40,903 nt of DNA from an uncultured Prevotella sp. (GTDB taxonomy: Bacteria; Bacteroidota; Bacteroidia; Bacteroidales; Bacteroidaceae). Below, one piece after another: positions 1 to 9,383 of the stretch. A program made the position numbers and the translations under genes. Within the stretch, counting starts at the first letter, position 1; every line of letters starts with the position of its first letter. A model generated the notes under the pieces. It had not been told where the DNA came from. It worked only from the letters and a program-made list of their open reading frames with translations, and did not search any database. The DNA lies in NCBI GenBank assembly GCA_900317405.1, contig ONGP01000031.1, positions 1-40,903 on the forward strand, given 5' to 3'.

Positions 1-3000
1 CGCTGGAAGGTTTCGCAGGTGTACTGTAAGGGTTATGCCACACTGTTCCAGGAGGATCAGGTGAACGAGGTGATAGACCTGACCGACTGTCTGGCCAAGA
101 AGGACACCACATATGTGGGTACATACACTGATGTGGACGGCAATGACGTAAGCGATCCTAAGCTATCGTACAACGCTATCTATAACCGCATATATCGCAG
201 TCCGATAGAGCTTACCTATAAGCAGCAGGGCTTCGACAACTTCGACTACTTCGGCGACAAGACGTATACGGCTACAAACCTTGCTGGCGACAAAGCCAGA
301 GTGCCTCTGGTATATAAGGGAGCCGACGGACTTGCAGCATATACCTTCGGACACCCTGTATTCAGTCTGGAGCGCAAGTACTACATACAGGTACAGGTGG
401 CCGAGAGCTATCGCTACAACAACGATCCTACTACGGAGCGACTCGACATAGTGCCAGTGAGCGGTGGTACTGCCACCATGCAAAACGGCATGAAGGCCGG
501 TATAAACAGAGAAGTGCTGACACTCGACGAAGAGGGACATGCAGTATTTGAACTGGGTGTGGATCAGGTGGCACAGCTGCTGACTGGCGAGGATGCCCTG
601 AAGACGGTGACCTTTACTGCCGAGCACGACGGTACCGTATATCAGGCAGAACCGCTGAACGGTTTCATACTCAATATGTTCCCAATCGGCACTGGTGTTG
701 ACGTGATGACCGAAGGACAGCCACTGTTGTTCGACATACTGCGCGACCCGCCAGGAGCATACAGTTCGGCAACCCTGTCGGAGGGTTCTACGTTCAACTA
801 CTCTTACAAGATGGATCTGAAGACGTCGGCTGGTGTGAAGTTTACCGCTGCATCGGGCGACAAGACCAACTCGTATATTGGTACCGTGACAGCTCCTGCT
901 GGTGCAGGTACCGCCTCGGGCGACATCTTCACCGCTGAGAACGGTGACGCTACCGCATCGGAGTTCGTATTCGACCTGACGGGTAATAAGGCCTACTCGT
1001 ACACGATGACGACGGAGAACGAGATTACCACGAGCAACGATCCGACGATGGTTGGCGCCGATGCCGACCTGTATATCGGTATGGTACAGAACATCCAGGT
1101 GATGCCGATGTCGACCATCCGTGCACTGCCCGACTCGATGTATCAGCACAACATAGCTTCGCTGATGCCTATTGCTGAGGGAGTGGATGCCGAGGGCAAT
1201 AAGTTCCACCTGGTACGCGACGAGTCGCTGGCCTACGGTCCGAAGCTGCAATCGCAGTTTATCCTGAGTCAGAAGCAGATTCTGACGCAGACCATACCGC
1301 AGCTGGCCAAGGAGATAGCCAAACTGCTGTACATAGGTACACGCGACGAGGCTCAGACTCTGGCCAACAAGACGCAGACGCCTGTTTACCTGTCGCTGCG
1401 CGAACCTACCGATCCGATGTTCGGTCTGGCCAATGCACAGTACAACACAACGGTAACTGAGCCAAACGACAGTACACACTATCTCATAGTAGAACCACAG
1501 GGAACCCAGAACACATTTACCGACCAGATATCGGAGAAGAATGCGCTGGTTGCCGCATGGTCTATGATGATAGCCATGAACGAGTATGAGAAGCTGACCG
1601 CCGACGATCTGGTGGCCAACTACGACGTGGCCGGTGCACAGAGCGTGAGCTACAGCGAGCAGTTCGAAACAAACTTCTCGAACGCTATGATGCTTGACTT
1701 CCCATTCGCGGAAGATCCGAAGTTCTTCTATGCTGACGAGGACAAGGATGCCAGCGAGATGCTGGGTGAGCAGATAGTAGAGGCTATCCTGAAAGCACTG
1801 GAAACCGTAGAAGAGGAGGAACCAGGCGCTAAGATGGATCCTGATAAGGAGGAAGAGCCTACTGGTTCAAAGGCAGAAGTGGGATTTGGTGGTACCAAGT
1901 TCAAGTGGAGCCTGACACCTGTGCTGACCTCGAGTTGCGAAGGCACCTATGGTTCGGAGAAGGCCTATACACGTAAGGAGAGCTTCACCATTGCTCCCGA
2001 CAAGCTGAGCCATCTGAACGTAGACGTATATCGTGTGGCACTGCCTGACTTGGGCCTTGATGAAGAGGAAGAGGAGGAAGAGGAAGAGTTCGAGATTATC
2101 CCCGATGATCCAAGTTCGAGAATCAACGAGAATTCGGACCTGACAACCATCTTCATGAGCGACAAGTTTAAGAAGGAACAGAAGTACATACTGAAGCAGC
2201 TGGAGCAGGAGGTGACTATGGCCATCCTGGGTCCGCAGGGATTTGTATACCGCACACGTGGCGGTGCAACGGCCAACCCATGGGAGGACCAGCGCACCAC
2301 GCTGGCTTACAACCCAGGCACCGTGCTGGATGCGCGCACGCTGAAGATTAACAATCCGAAGATACGTCTGAACAAGCAGAGCGTGAGCGGTGTGGCTGTG
2401 GCCGATGCAGCAAGATTCAAGGTATATCTGGCCAACGAGAGCGAGAAGCCTGAGGCTACCCGTAGCGTAGAGCCATTCAACCTGTTTGTGGACGATCAGG
2501 CCAACCCGCACGGAGCCAAGATTACCATCGACGGTCATGCACTGACTGCCACCGGTACTGAGATTTATCTCGATCCAGGCTATGTGACTGAGAAGACCAT
2601 CGAGGTGCGTATTGGCGACGGATTTGACTATGAAGGTCTGCGCTTAGGCATCATGTCGCCTGCCGATCCTGATCACACCATGGAGTACGCATCGTTCGAC
2701 GTACACTTCCTGCGTGAGGCCGGAGCGGTGAATATTTCTATGCCGGGCGACAAGTGGGTGCTGAACACCAATGCACAGGAGGATCCTGACAAGAAACGTG
2801 GATGGTACATACCTGTGACCATCAACGGATTCGACCGTCACCAGCATAACTTCGACCACATTGAGTTCCAGTACAAGGAGTCGCAGCGTGGCGAGGATGC
2901 TTGGGTGAACCTCTGCTCGTTCTATGCTGACTCGACGCTCATGGCCAATGCCAACGGCGTGAGAAGACTGATGGAGGAGAACGGTAACATAGTAACCGAA

Positions 3001-6000
3001 TTCTACGGTGAAGGCACAGTGATAGAGCGTGCTTACGACCTGCGCGCCGTGCTGTTCTGCCGCAACGGTAATGACTTCCTCACTACATCGTCGAAGATTA
3101 TCAGCGGTATCAAGGACACACGTCGTCCACAGATGTTCGGTCAACCCGAACCAAAGGGCGGCATACTATACAGAGGTGATGATATAGTATTCAACTTCTC
3201 TGAGGACATTGAGTACAACGGTCTGAGCCAGATCACCAACTTCGAGGTGAAGGGCGAGGTGAACAACAATGACCTGTCGGAGGCTGTAAGTGTGATATTT
3301 ACTAACCAGGCCAGTGTGGAGACAGAGGCCAAGCGCAACTTCAGCGGCAAGGATGTGACCATCGACCTGCGTGTGAAGCCTGACACAACAGCAAATCGCG
3401 ACATGCCGCTGTTCTCGCACGGTACCAACGGTGAGAAGCTGCAGCTGTGGCTGACTCAGGACTACAAACTGAAGGCCGTGGTGAACGACCAGGAGTTTGT
3501 GAGCGAGGCGGCAATAGACAAGTCGAAGTTCTCGCAGGTGGCACTCGTTATCAATCAGCAGGACAGCACACTGAACTGCTACGCTGACGGTGTGGCCATG
3601 TTTAACAGCAAGCAGAAGCTGAATATGCTCTACAACGGTACTGGAGCACTCATCTTCGGACGTACCAACGAGAGCGACCGCACTACAAGTCAGTACTATC
3701 AGGGACGTATGATGGAGGCTAGATTGTGGTACAGCGCCATGAGCGGCGGACAGCTCGATACTTACGCAAGACACCGACTGACGGGCTACGAGAAGAATCT
3801 GGTGGACTACTACCCGATGGACGAGGGCTCAGGTAAATATGCTACCGACCGCACTCAGGGTGCAAACGCCACGCTGATAGGTGCCGACTGGGCACTGCCA
3901 CGCGGAATGTCGCTGCGCATAGAGAAGGAAGACAACGGATTTGAGTTGACACAGGATGCCCTGAATCGCACCAGCGAGCAGGACTACACACTGATGTTCT
4001 GGTTTAAGACCGATGCCGACGGTCGCGGTACGCTGCTGAGCAACGGACGCGGCATGAAGGAGGACAGCGGTGCCGAGTACCAGTTCAATATCGGATTCGA
4101 GGGCGAGAAACTGATGTACCGCTCTAACGGCTTTGCTACCGAGGTGGCTGGCGACTGGAGCGACAACAAGTGGCACCACTACGCCATGACAGTGAACCGC
4201 TCGCGCAACGAGGTTAACATCTACATGGATAAGGAGCAGATAGTATCGTTCGAGGCCGACAGCCTTGGCGGCATCAGCGGCGGTACACCTATGATAGGTG
4301 CAACTGCAGGAGGCATAACCCCGATGAAGGGATATGTGGACGAACTGATGCTGTTTGCACAGGCTCTGCCACAGACACTTATCAAGACCTATGCTGCGAA
4401 GAGTCCTAACGGTGATGAGCTAGGACTGATGACATACCTGTCGTTCGAACGTCAGGAGCGTCAGAAGGACAACACCATCGAGACGGTGGCCTACGAGTAT
4501 AGCAGAAAGATATATCTGGACGACACGGGTAAGATGCGCTATCAGCTTGATCCGCAGACGAAGCAGTCGACAGGTATCCCAGTACGCGACTACCTGTTTG
4601 CCGACACTATCACTGCCATCACACCGCACATAGACGCCACAACTGCTGCGCCAGTAGTGCCTTATGAGGAAGTATCTAACCTGAAGTTCAACTTCCTAGG
4701 CAGGGATAACCAGCTGATGATAGAACTGGAACAGCAGGCCTCTAAGCTGCACCACCGCAACGTATACGTGACGGTACGCGATGTGGAGGACAGACACGGC
4801 AACGCAATGGCTTCGCCTTACACTGCCAGCTTCTATGTGGTGAACAGCAGTATTTCATGGCTTGTAAATACGCTGGATTACACCGTGAAGTACGGTTCGG
4901 GCGAGGAACTTGAACTGCCGTTCTATAACTGGAGTGCAAGTAACCATACCTATAAGATAGAGAACAATCCTAAGTGGCTGACGATGAACAAGTACACCGA
5001 CGTGATTGCTCCTGAGGGTATGGACTACGTGACAGCTACGATCAGTAAGGACCTGAACATCGGTTCGTATAGTGAGATAATCTATCTGACCGATGAGGAT
5101 GGAATAACAGAACCGTTCTACCTGAACCTGACGGTTGAGGGCGATCAGCCAGACTGGGCACAGAGTGTAAACAGCGAACTGCTGCAGAACACGATGAGCA
5201 TAAGTGGTCAGGTATATCTGTACGGTGAACTGGATACTGACTCGCGCGACATAGTAGGTGCATTCGACAACGAGAATGTATGTCACGGATTTGCTCATAT
5301 CAGTCACTCGGTTGAGAGTGGTGAGACTGGCTTGTATCTGACGGTTTACGACAATCAGGCCAGCGGTAGACAACTTAACTTCCGCCTGTGGCAGTACAGC
5401 ACCGGACGCGAACTGGAGCTGATACCTGAGAAGGAAATCGTATTCGAGAAGTCGGCCGTACTGGGTACCGACAAGCCAATACGCTTTGACGGCAGCGACA
5501 GCTTCGTACAGAGCTTCAAGTTGAATAAGGGTTGGAACTGGGTATCGTTCAACGTTACCAGTGATCAGCTGGTTGACGTGAACACCCTGCTGAATAACAT
5601 GACCTGGAGCGAAGGCGACATTCTGACTGACATGACAAGCGACCTGACGCTGGTTTATAAGGACAACCAGTGGCTGGCATCCGACAGCTCGAATGTAGCT
5701 ATCTCGCCAAAGAAGTCGTATGCTATCAAGGTTCAGGAGGATCGCACATTCCCAATCGGCGGAACAGTAGTTAAGTCGGAGGAGGATCGTACCATCGAAC
5801 TGAAGCAGGGCTGGAACGGCATAGGTTATACACCTATAGTAAATCTGACGCTGGAGACCGCCCTGAGCGACTACTACGATCAGGCCGAGGAAGGCGATGT
5901 GATAAAGAGTCATACAGAGTTTGCTTACTTCTCGAAGGCCGGTAACGTAGGACGCTGGCGCGGTAGTCTGCAGTACATGAAGCCTGGTGAGGGTTACATG

Positions 6001-6504
6001 ATGCTCCGCAAGAATGCCGATGACGCCAAGTTTACCTATCCGTACATAGAGCCAGGCAGCAACTATCGTGATGACTGGACGCAAGCCAAGACACGCAGTG
6101 CTGCTGCAGAGTCGCCAAATACAATGTCTGTATCTGCTATCGTAGCAGGCTTCGACATTGAGGAGGGCGATCATCTGGTGGCTTACTCTAATGGCATGGT
6201 TGCCGGTGAGGGTATACTCGGAAGCGATACCGAGCCTGCTTACATCAGTATTGCAGGTAGTGCCCAGCAGCCTATCTGGTTCGCTATCGAGCGTGAGGGC
6301 GAGATAGTAGCTTCGACCAATGATGTTATGACATTCAAGAAGAATGCCGTAATAGGTAGTCCTGACAAGCCAGAGACAATATACTTTGTACGCTCTGACT
6401 ACGAGGACGGCATGTGGTACACCGTAAGCGGTATGAAGCTGCAGAAGAGACCTACACGTAAGGGAGTTTATATTTACAATGGTAAGAAAGTTGTAGTTAA
6501 GTGA
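1..6504 (+). CDS. Giant secreted LamG-domain protein with T9SS-like tail (5' end outside window)
   Basis: The frame is open from the first base, so the gene starts upstream; the GTG at 19 is probably not its start. 2167 residues are visible (numbered from base 1). From about residue 1119 to 1277 and 1299 to 1467 there are two tandem LamG/concanavalin-like folds, the first ending in DYYPMDEGSG. Ig-like stretches lie near 1050-1115 and 1562-1615, and a BACON-like segment near 1620-1715. Two related modules (about 1718-1837 and 2040-2130) flank a segment with GWNWVSFNV and GWNGIGYTP. The C-terminus, WYTVSGMKL...KGVYIYNGKKVVVK, resembles the T9SS type A sorting signal common in Prevotella. Acidic insertions occur near 604-620 and as nine consecutive Glu at 688-696. 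It is probably secreted or surface-bound; the ligand is unknown. A lipoprotein gene follows after one base and shares the modules, so the two probably form one operon. The N-terminal third is unrecognised. Confidence 0.85.
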   Translation, partial: RWKVSQVYCKGYATLFQEDQVNEVIDLTDCLAKKDTTYVGTYTDVDGNDVSDPKLSYNAIYNRIYRSPIELTYKQQGFDNFDYFGDKTYTATNLAGDKARVPLVYKGADGLAAYTFGHPVFSLERKYYIQVQVAESYRYNNDPTTERLDIVPVSGGTATMQNGMKAGINREVLTLDEEGHAVFELGVDQVAQLLTGEDALKTVTFTAEHDGTVYQAEPLNGFILNMFPIGTGVDVMTEGQPLLFDILRDPPGAYSSATLSEGSTFNYSYKMDLKTSAGVKFTAASGDKTNSYIGTVTAPAGAGTASGDIFTAENGDATASEFVFDLTGNKAYSYTMTTENEITTSNDPTMVGADADLYIGMVQNIQVMPMSTIRALPDSMYQHNIASLMPIAEGVDAEGNKFHLVRDESLAYGPKLQSQFILSQKQILTQTIPQLAKEIAKLLYIGTRDEAQTLANKTQTPVYLSLREPTDPMFGLANAQYNTTVTEPNDSTHYLIVEPQGTQNTFTDQISEKNALVAAWSMMIAMNEYEKLTADDLVANYDVAGAQSVSYSEQFETNFSNAMMLDFPFAEDPKFFYADEDKDASEMLGEQIVEAILKALETVEEEEPGAKMDPDKEEEPTGSKAEVGFGGTKFKWSLTPVLTSSCEGTYGSEKAYTRKESFTIAPDKLSHLNVDVYRVALPDLGLDEEEEEEEEEFEIIPDDPSSRINENSDLTTIFMSDKFKKEQKYILKQLEQEVTMAILGPQGFVYRTRGGATANPWEDQRTTLAYNPGTVLDARTLKINNPKIRLNKQSVSGVAVADAARFKVYLANESEKPEATRSVEPFNLFVDDQANPHGAKITIDGHALTATGTEIYLDPGYVTEKTIEVRIGDGFDYEGLRLGIMSPADPDHTMEYASFDVHFLREAGAVNISMPGDKWVLNTNAQEDPDKKRGWYIPVTINGFDRHQHNFDHIEFQYKESQRGEDAWVNLCSFYADSTLMANANGVRRLMEENGNIVTEFYGEGTVIERAYDLRAVLFCRNGNDFLTTSSKIISGIKDTRRPQMFGQPEPKGGILYRGDDIVFNFSEDIEYNGLSQITNFEVKGEVNNNDLSEAVSVIFTNQASVETEAKRNFSGKDVTIDLRVKPDTTANRDMPLFSHGTNGEKLQLWLTQDYKLKAVVNDQEFVSEAAIDKSKFSQVALVINQQDSTLNCYADGVAMFNSKQKLNMLYNGTGALIFGRTNESDRTTSQYYQGRMMEARLWYSAMSGGQLDTYARHRLTGYEKNLVDYYPMDEGSGKYATDRTQGANATLIGADWALPRGMSLRIEKEDNGFELTQDALNRTSEQDYTLMFWFKTDADGRGTLLSNGRGMKEDSGAEYQFNIGFEGEKLMYRSNGFATEVAGDWSDNKWHHYAMTVNRSRNEVNIYMDKEQIVSFEADSLGGISGGTPMIGATAGGITPMKGYVDELMLFAQALPQTLIKTYAAKSPNGDELGLMTYLSFERQERQKDNTIETVAYEYSRKIYLDDTGKMRYQLDPQTKQSTGIPVRDYLFADTITAITPHIDATTAAPVVPYEEVSNLKFNFLGRDNQLMIELEQQASKLHHRNVYVTVRDVEDRHGNAMASPYTASFYVVNSSISWLVNTLDYTVKYGSGEELELPFYNWSASNHTYKIENNPKWLTMNKYTDVIAPEGMDYVTATISKDLNIGSYSEIIYLTDEDGITEPFYLNLTVEGDQPDWAQSVNSELLQNTMSISGQVYLYGELDTDSRDIVGAFDNENVCHGFAHISHSVESGETGLYLTVYDNQASGRQLNFRLWQYSTGRELELIPEKEIVFEKSAVLGTDKPIRFDGSDSFVQSFKLNKGWNWVSFNVTSDQLVDVNTLLNNMTWSEGDILTDMTSDLTLVYKDNQWLASDSSNVAISPKKSYAIKVQEDRTFPIGGTVVKSEEDRTIELKQGWNGIGYTPIVNLTLETALSDYYDQAEEGDVIKSHTEFAYFSKAGNVGRWRGSLQYMKPGEGYMMLRKNADDAKFTYPYIEPGSNYRDDWTQAKTRSAAAESPNTMSVSAIVAGFDIEEGDHLVAYSNGMVAGEGILGSDTEPAYISIAGSAQQPIWFAIEREGEIVASTNDVMTFKKNAVIGSPDKPETIYFVRSDYEDGMWYTVSGMKLQKRPTRKGVYIYNGKKVVVK

Positions 6505-6505
6505 T

Positions 6506-7267
6506 ATGAAAAAGATGTATTTGAAAGTCGTATTGCTGGCAAGCCTCGTAGCGGGGGCTTGCAGCTGCGACAGCGATTCCACTGATAAAGGTGGGTATAG
6601 CGTGACTAAAGTAAATGAGGCTCCTGTATGGGAGGTTGACTGGACCAGCAACCAGAACCGCCCCGACTGGACACAGCCTGACGCATCGGTATACGAAAAC
6701 TGGACCATAGTAATGGTGCAGATAGAAGAGGCACTGCAACCCTACGTGACAGAGAACGACCTGATGGCGCTGTTTGTTAACGGCGAACTGCGCGGACTGG
6801 CTAGTCCGGCTGTGGCTAAGGGCAGCGGTCAGGCTGGCTCGACCAGATTTGTGATGAAGGCCTACGGCAACGAGAGTGGCAGTGAAACAGTGAACATGTC
6901 GCTGAGATACTACAACTCGACATTGAGACATATGTTCACGCTGTCGGATGAAATTACCCTGAGTTCGGACGAGACAACAGGTACCGACGAGGATTATATC
7001 CCGCCATTCACAATGGGTTCGGAAAAGTATCCACTGATGAAGACTGTGGATGTGGAGCCCATCCTGAAACTGATTGGCGTAGAGACAGGATCGGGCATGA
7101 TAGCAGCCTTTGATGGTAACGAGTGTCGTGGTGTGGCACCAGTGTCGGCATTTGGTTCTTCGCAGCTTCTCATCCACGGTCGCACGTCAGGCGAGGTAAT
7201 CACGCTGAAGTTTTATGAAGAAGCAACCATGAGGTTGTTTACCATAACTGATGCTGTGAGGATGTAA
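6506..7267 (+). CDS. Lipoprotein sharing tandem modules with the giant LamG protein
   Basis: 253 residues. The N-terminus is a short basic and hydrophobic signal ending VAGAC, with C19 the likely lipidated residue; an acidic stretch (DSDSTD) follows, as in many Bacteroidetes surface lipoproteins. The body holds two copies of a ~90-residue module. Copy 1 contains ENDLMALFVNGELRGLASP, and copy 2 contains SGMIAAFDGNECRGVAPV. The upstream protein has matching segments (SRDIVGAFDNENVCHGFAHI and EEGDHLVAYSNGMVAGEG). Copy 1 is preceded by NRPDWTQ, and the giant's module by QPDWAQ. The start codon lies one base after the upstream stop, which argues for translational coupling. I infer a surface partner or anchor of the giant protein; no enzymatic motif is visible. 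Confidence 0.85.
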   Translation: MKKMYLKVVLLASLVAGACSCDSDSTDKGGYSVTKVNEAPVWEVDWTSNQNRPDWTQPDASVYENWTIVMVQIEEALQPYVTENDLMALFVNGELRGLASPAVAKGSGQAGSTRFVMKAYGNESGSETVNMSLRYYNSTLRHMFTLSDEITLSSDETTGTDEDYIPPFTMGSEKYPLMKTVDVEPILKLIGVETGSGMIAAFDGNECRGVAPVSAFGSSQLLIHGRTSGEVITLKFYEEATMRLFTITDAVRM

Positions 7268-7279
7268 AAACAGGTAGCT

Positions 7280-7837
7280 ATGAAGACAAGATTTAAAAAG
7301 AACGCTAAGGTCTTTGATATCGTCATTACCGCTGTGGCAGGGATAGTGTCGGTGGGTGTAATGCTTTATGCAGTGGGGCATTTCGGACTGCAGGAGGCAT
7401 GGCCCGAACTGGTGCTGAACCTGTTCTACATAGCATGTCTGGTGATGATAGGTATGTACTTCTTCAATCGGCTTGACACGCATCGGTTTAACTATTGGTG
7501 CTCGGTGTCGGTGGGTATAACGGTGCTGTTGCGTGACATACTGTTTGCGCCGCCATTGGCATTTTACGCCCTGCATCTGGCCTGTCTGTCGCTGTCGGTG
7601 CTGCTGCTCTGCATGCTCACCTTCTTCTATGCACGCAAGAACTGGCAGAGCTACACCAAGCGTAACCTGTGGGCCATCTGTATAGTGGACATGATAATAG
7701 CGGCACTGTACAACTACGACATCTATATCGAACCTATCAACGAGTATACCGACTACATGCTGACGGAGATATGGATTCGTCCCACCATCACCTACGGCCT
7801 TGTGGCCTGTTTCGTGACAGAGGTGGAGAAGGCCTGA
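7280..7837 (+). CDS. Small integral membrane protein, unknown function
   Basis: 185 residues, mostly hydrophobic, with about five or six membrane segments (roughly residues 11-30, 40-60, 67-85, 90-113, 125-143 and 160-178). No catalytic motif or family is recognised. It starts 12 bases after the lipoprotein gene and is followed by a strong hairpin terminator at 7855-7894, so it is probably the last gene of the LamG operon. It could help insert or anchor the surface pair, but nothing in the sequence shows this. Confidence 0.75.
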   Translation: MKTRFKKNAKVFDIVITAVAGIVSVGVMLYAVGHFGLQEAWPELVLNLFYIACLVMIGMYFFNRLDTHRFNYWCSVSVGITVLLRDILFAPPLAFYALHLACLSLSVLLLCMLTFFYARKNWQSYTKRNLWAICIVDMIIAALYNYDIYIEPINEYTDYMLTEIWIRPTITYGLVACFVTEVEKA

Positions 7838-7854
7838 AAGATCGATTATGTAAA

Positions 7855-7894
7855 AAAAGTGGCGAAAAGTTTGGAACTTCGTCACTTTTTTTTT
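7855..7894 (+). terminator. Intrinsic terminator of the LamG operon, overlapping the next promoter
   Basis: A 12-base-pair stem with one G-T wobble is formed by 7855-7866 and 7878-7889, with an 11-base loop and a T run at 7886-7894. The loop contains the -33 TTTG of the following promoter, and the T run lies in that promoter's spacer. Confidence 0.8.
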
Positions 7895-7901
7895 ATCTTT
7901 G
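7870..7901 (+). promoter_or_regulatory. Promoter of the Cache sensor pair
   Basis: -33 TTTG at 7870-7873, a 20-base spacer and -7 TATCTTTG at 7894-7901 match the Bacteroidetes consensus. The extended -33, GTTTGGAACTT, recurs in front of the other Cache gene at 36547-36557. The TTG at 7899 is part of the -7 box, so it cannot start the downstream protein. Confidence 0.75.
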
Positions 7902-7922
7902 CCCACAGAAACTATTGAACAA

Positions 7923-9383
7923 GTGAAACCTAAGACTCTATATCTATTACCCAGTTCGCTATCAGCCAGGCTAAGCTTGTGGATCGTGCTGTTTGTGGGA
8001 ATGCTGTTCTTGGCAACGTTCTCGCTGATGTTCTACTATGCTCGCGAGGCCGTGCGCAACGAGGCTGAGGGCAAGGCGCTGGACCTGCTGGAGATGATGG
8101 AGATAGACGTGACCAACACGCTGCACGAGAAGGAGGTGGTGACACGACAGACACATTGGAACGTGGAGCAGAACCTGGATAACCCCAGAATGCTGGAAGA
8201 TTACCTGCAAGACATACTGAGAAACACCCCCGAGATAGTAGGTGTGGCTGCTGCATTTGAGCCCGACTATTATCCCAGCCATCCTGGCGAATACATGATA
8301 TACTACTACCGCAACGGTTCGCAACTGATAAGAAGTGAGCAGTTTGCAGGCGAATCGTATATGCACCAGCCCTGGTATGAGGCAACAAAGAATCGCAATG
8401 GCGAGTACTGGAGCGAACCAACTGAGACTTATCGCACCAACGGCGAACCAATAATATCGTTCGGCATACCCCTGCATGACAAGGGTAAGGTGGTGGGTGT
8501 GTTTGCCATCGACATATCGCTATACTGGCTAACGTATGCCGTACAGCACGGACGTCCGTCGTCGACGGTATTCGGAGCTATGGCCACACGCAAGGGCGCA
8601 TTTGTGATACATCCAGACACCGCACAACTCAGGCCCGGTGCTGTATTCAAGATTGGTGACCAGATGCCCGGAGATAAGCACGACCTTCTGGCCTACAAGA
8701 TGCTCAGCGGCGAGACAGGTACGATGCTTATCGACATCAACGGCGCAAAGAGTTTTGTGTCATACAAACCCGTCAAGGGTACGCCGTGGGTGATAGATGT
8801 GGTATGTCCTGAGGAAGAGGTGTTGGGCAACTACAATCATCTGATATCGCTGATGGTGCTGATAGTGATTCTGGCGCTGATGATGATTACTGCCTTCTGC
8901 TACTTCTTTATCCATCGCGAACTGGATCCGCTGCGAACGCTTGAGGGTTCGGCCAAGCAGATGACCAAGGGAGACTACTTTGCACACGTGTCGACTAGCG
9001 GCCGACAGGACGAGGTGGGAAGTCTGACCAACAGTTTTGTGGCCATGCGCCGATCGATACGTAAGCACATTGACGAGATAGACCGCACCCGCGAGAAACT
9101 GAGCGGACAGAACAAGGCGCTGAACGAGGCGCACGAGCACATAAAGGAGGCCGAGAGAGTTAAGACGGCATTCCTGCAGAACATGACCGACCAGATGGAC
9201 GAGCCTGTAAGAGAGATAGCATTCCTAGTGTCAGACCTGAAGGTGCACTATGACGAGATGACTCCTGAGGAGAAGGTGGAACTGGCCAACCAGATGGAGA
9301 CTCACACCGAGACGATAACATCGCTGCTCTCGCGAATGCTTGAGGTGGCAACTAAAGGCGAAGAAAAGGAGGGCGGCGTATGA
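7923..9383 (+). CDS. Cache-HAMP sensor with degenerate, catalytically dead kinase core
   Basis: GTG at 7923 is chosen because the upstream in-frame TTG at 7899 lies within the promoter -7 box; this gives 486 residues. Order: membrane segment at about 8-30; a large periplasmic double-Cache domain to about 290 with the family signature FGIPLHDKGKVVGVFAIDIS; a second membrane segment at about 297-320; HAMP at about 320-375; coiled coil; then a HisKA-like helix pair. The phospho-acceptor position is FLQNMTDQMDEP, where its partner gene has FLKDVTHQIRTP, so the histidine is D423. The chain ends after the second helix with no ATPase domain. It therefore cannot autophosphorylate. The stop overlaps the start of the intact kinase (ATGA at 9380-9383), so a heterodimeric sensor is a reasonable inference. 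Confidence 0.85.
   Translation: MKPKTLYLLPSSLSARLSLWIVLFVGMLFLATFSLMFYYAREAVRNEAEGKALDLLEMMEIDVTNTLHEKEVVTRQTHWNVEQNLDNPRMLEDYLQDILRNTPEIVGVAAAFEPDYYPSHPGEYMIYYYRNGSQLIRSEQFAGESYMHQPWYEATKNRNGEYWSEPTETYRTNGEPIISFGIPLHDKGKVVGVFAIDISLYWLTYAVQHGRPSSTVFGAMATRKGAFVIHPDTAQLRPGAVFKIGDQMPGDKHDLLAYKMLSGETGTMLIDINGAKSFVSYKPVKGTPWVIDVVCPEEEVLGNYNHLISLMVLIVILALMMITAFCYFFIHRELDPLRTLEGSAKQMTKGDYFAHVSTSGRQDEVGSLTNSFVAMRRSIRKHIDEIDRTREKLSGQNKALNEAHEHIKEAERVKTAFLQNMTDQMDEPVREIAFLVSDLKVHYDEMTPEEKVELANQMETHTETITSLLSRMLEVATKGEEKEGGV

Noticed and set aside
4855-6708. Open minus-strand frame of 617 codons opposite the giant LamG gene
   Set aside because: It mirrors the codon bias of the real gene, has low-complexity composition with no family pattern and would cross into the lipoprotein gene. 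Other long antisense frames (for example 163-1479 and 1867-2538) are of the same kind.
7899-7901. TTG start for the Cache protein
   Set aside because: It is the last three bases of the -7 box TATCTTTG, so it would lie upstream of the transcription start; GTG at 7923 is used instead.
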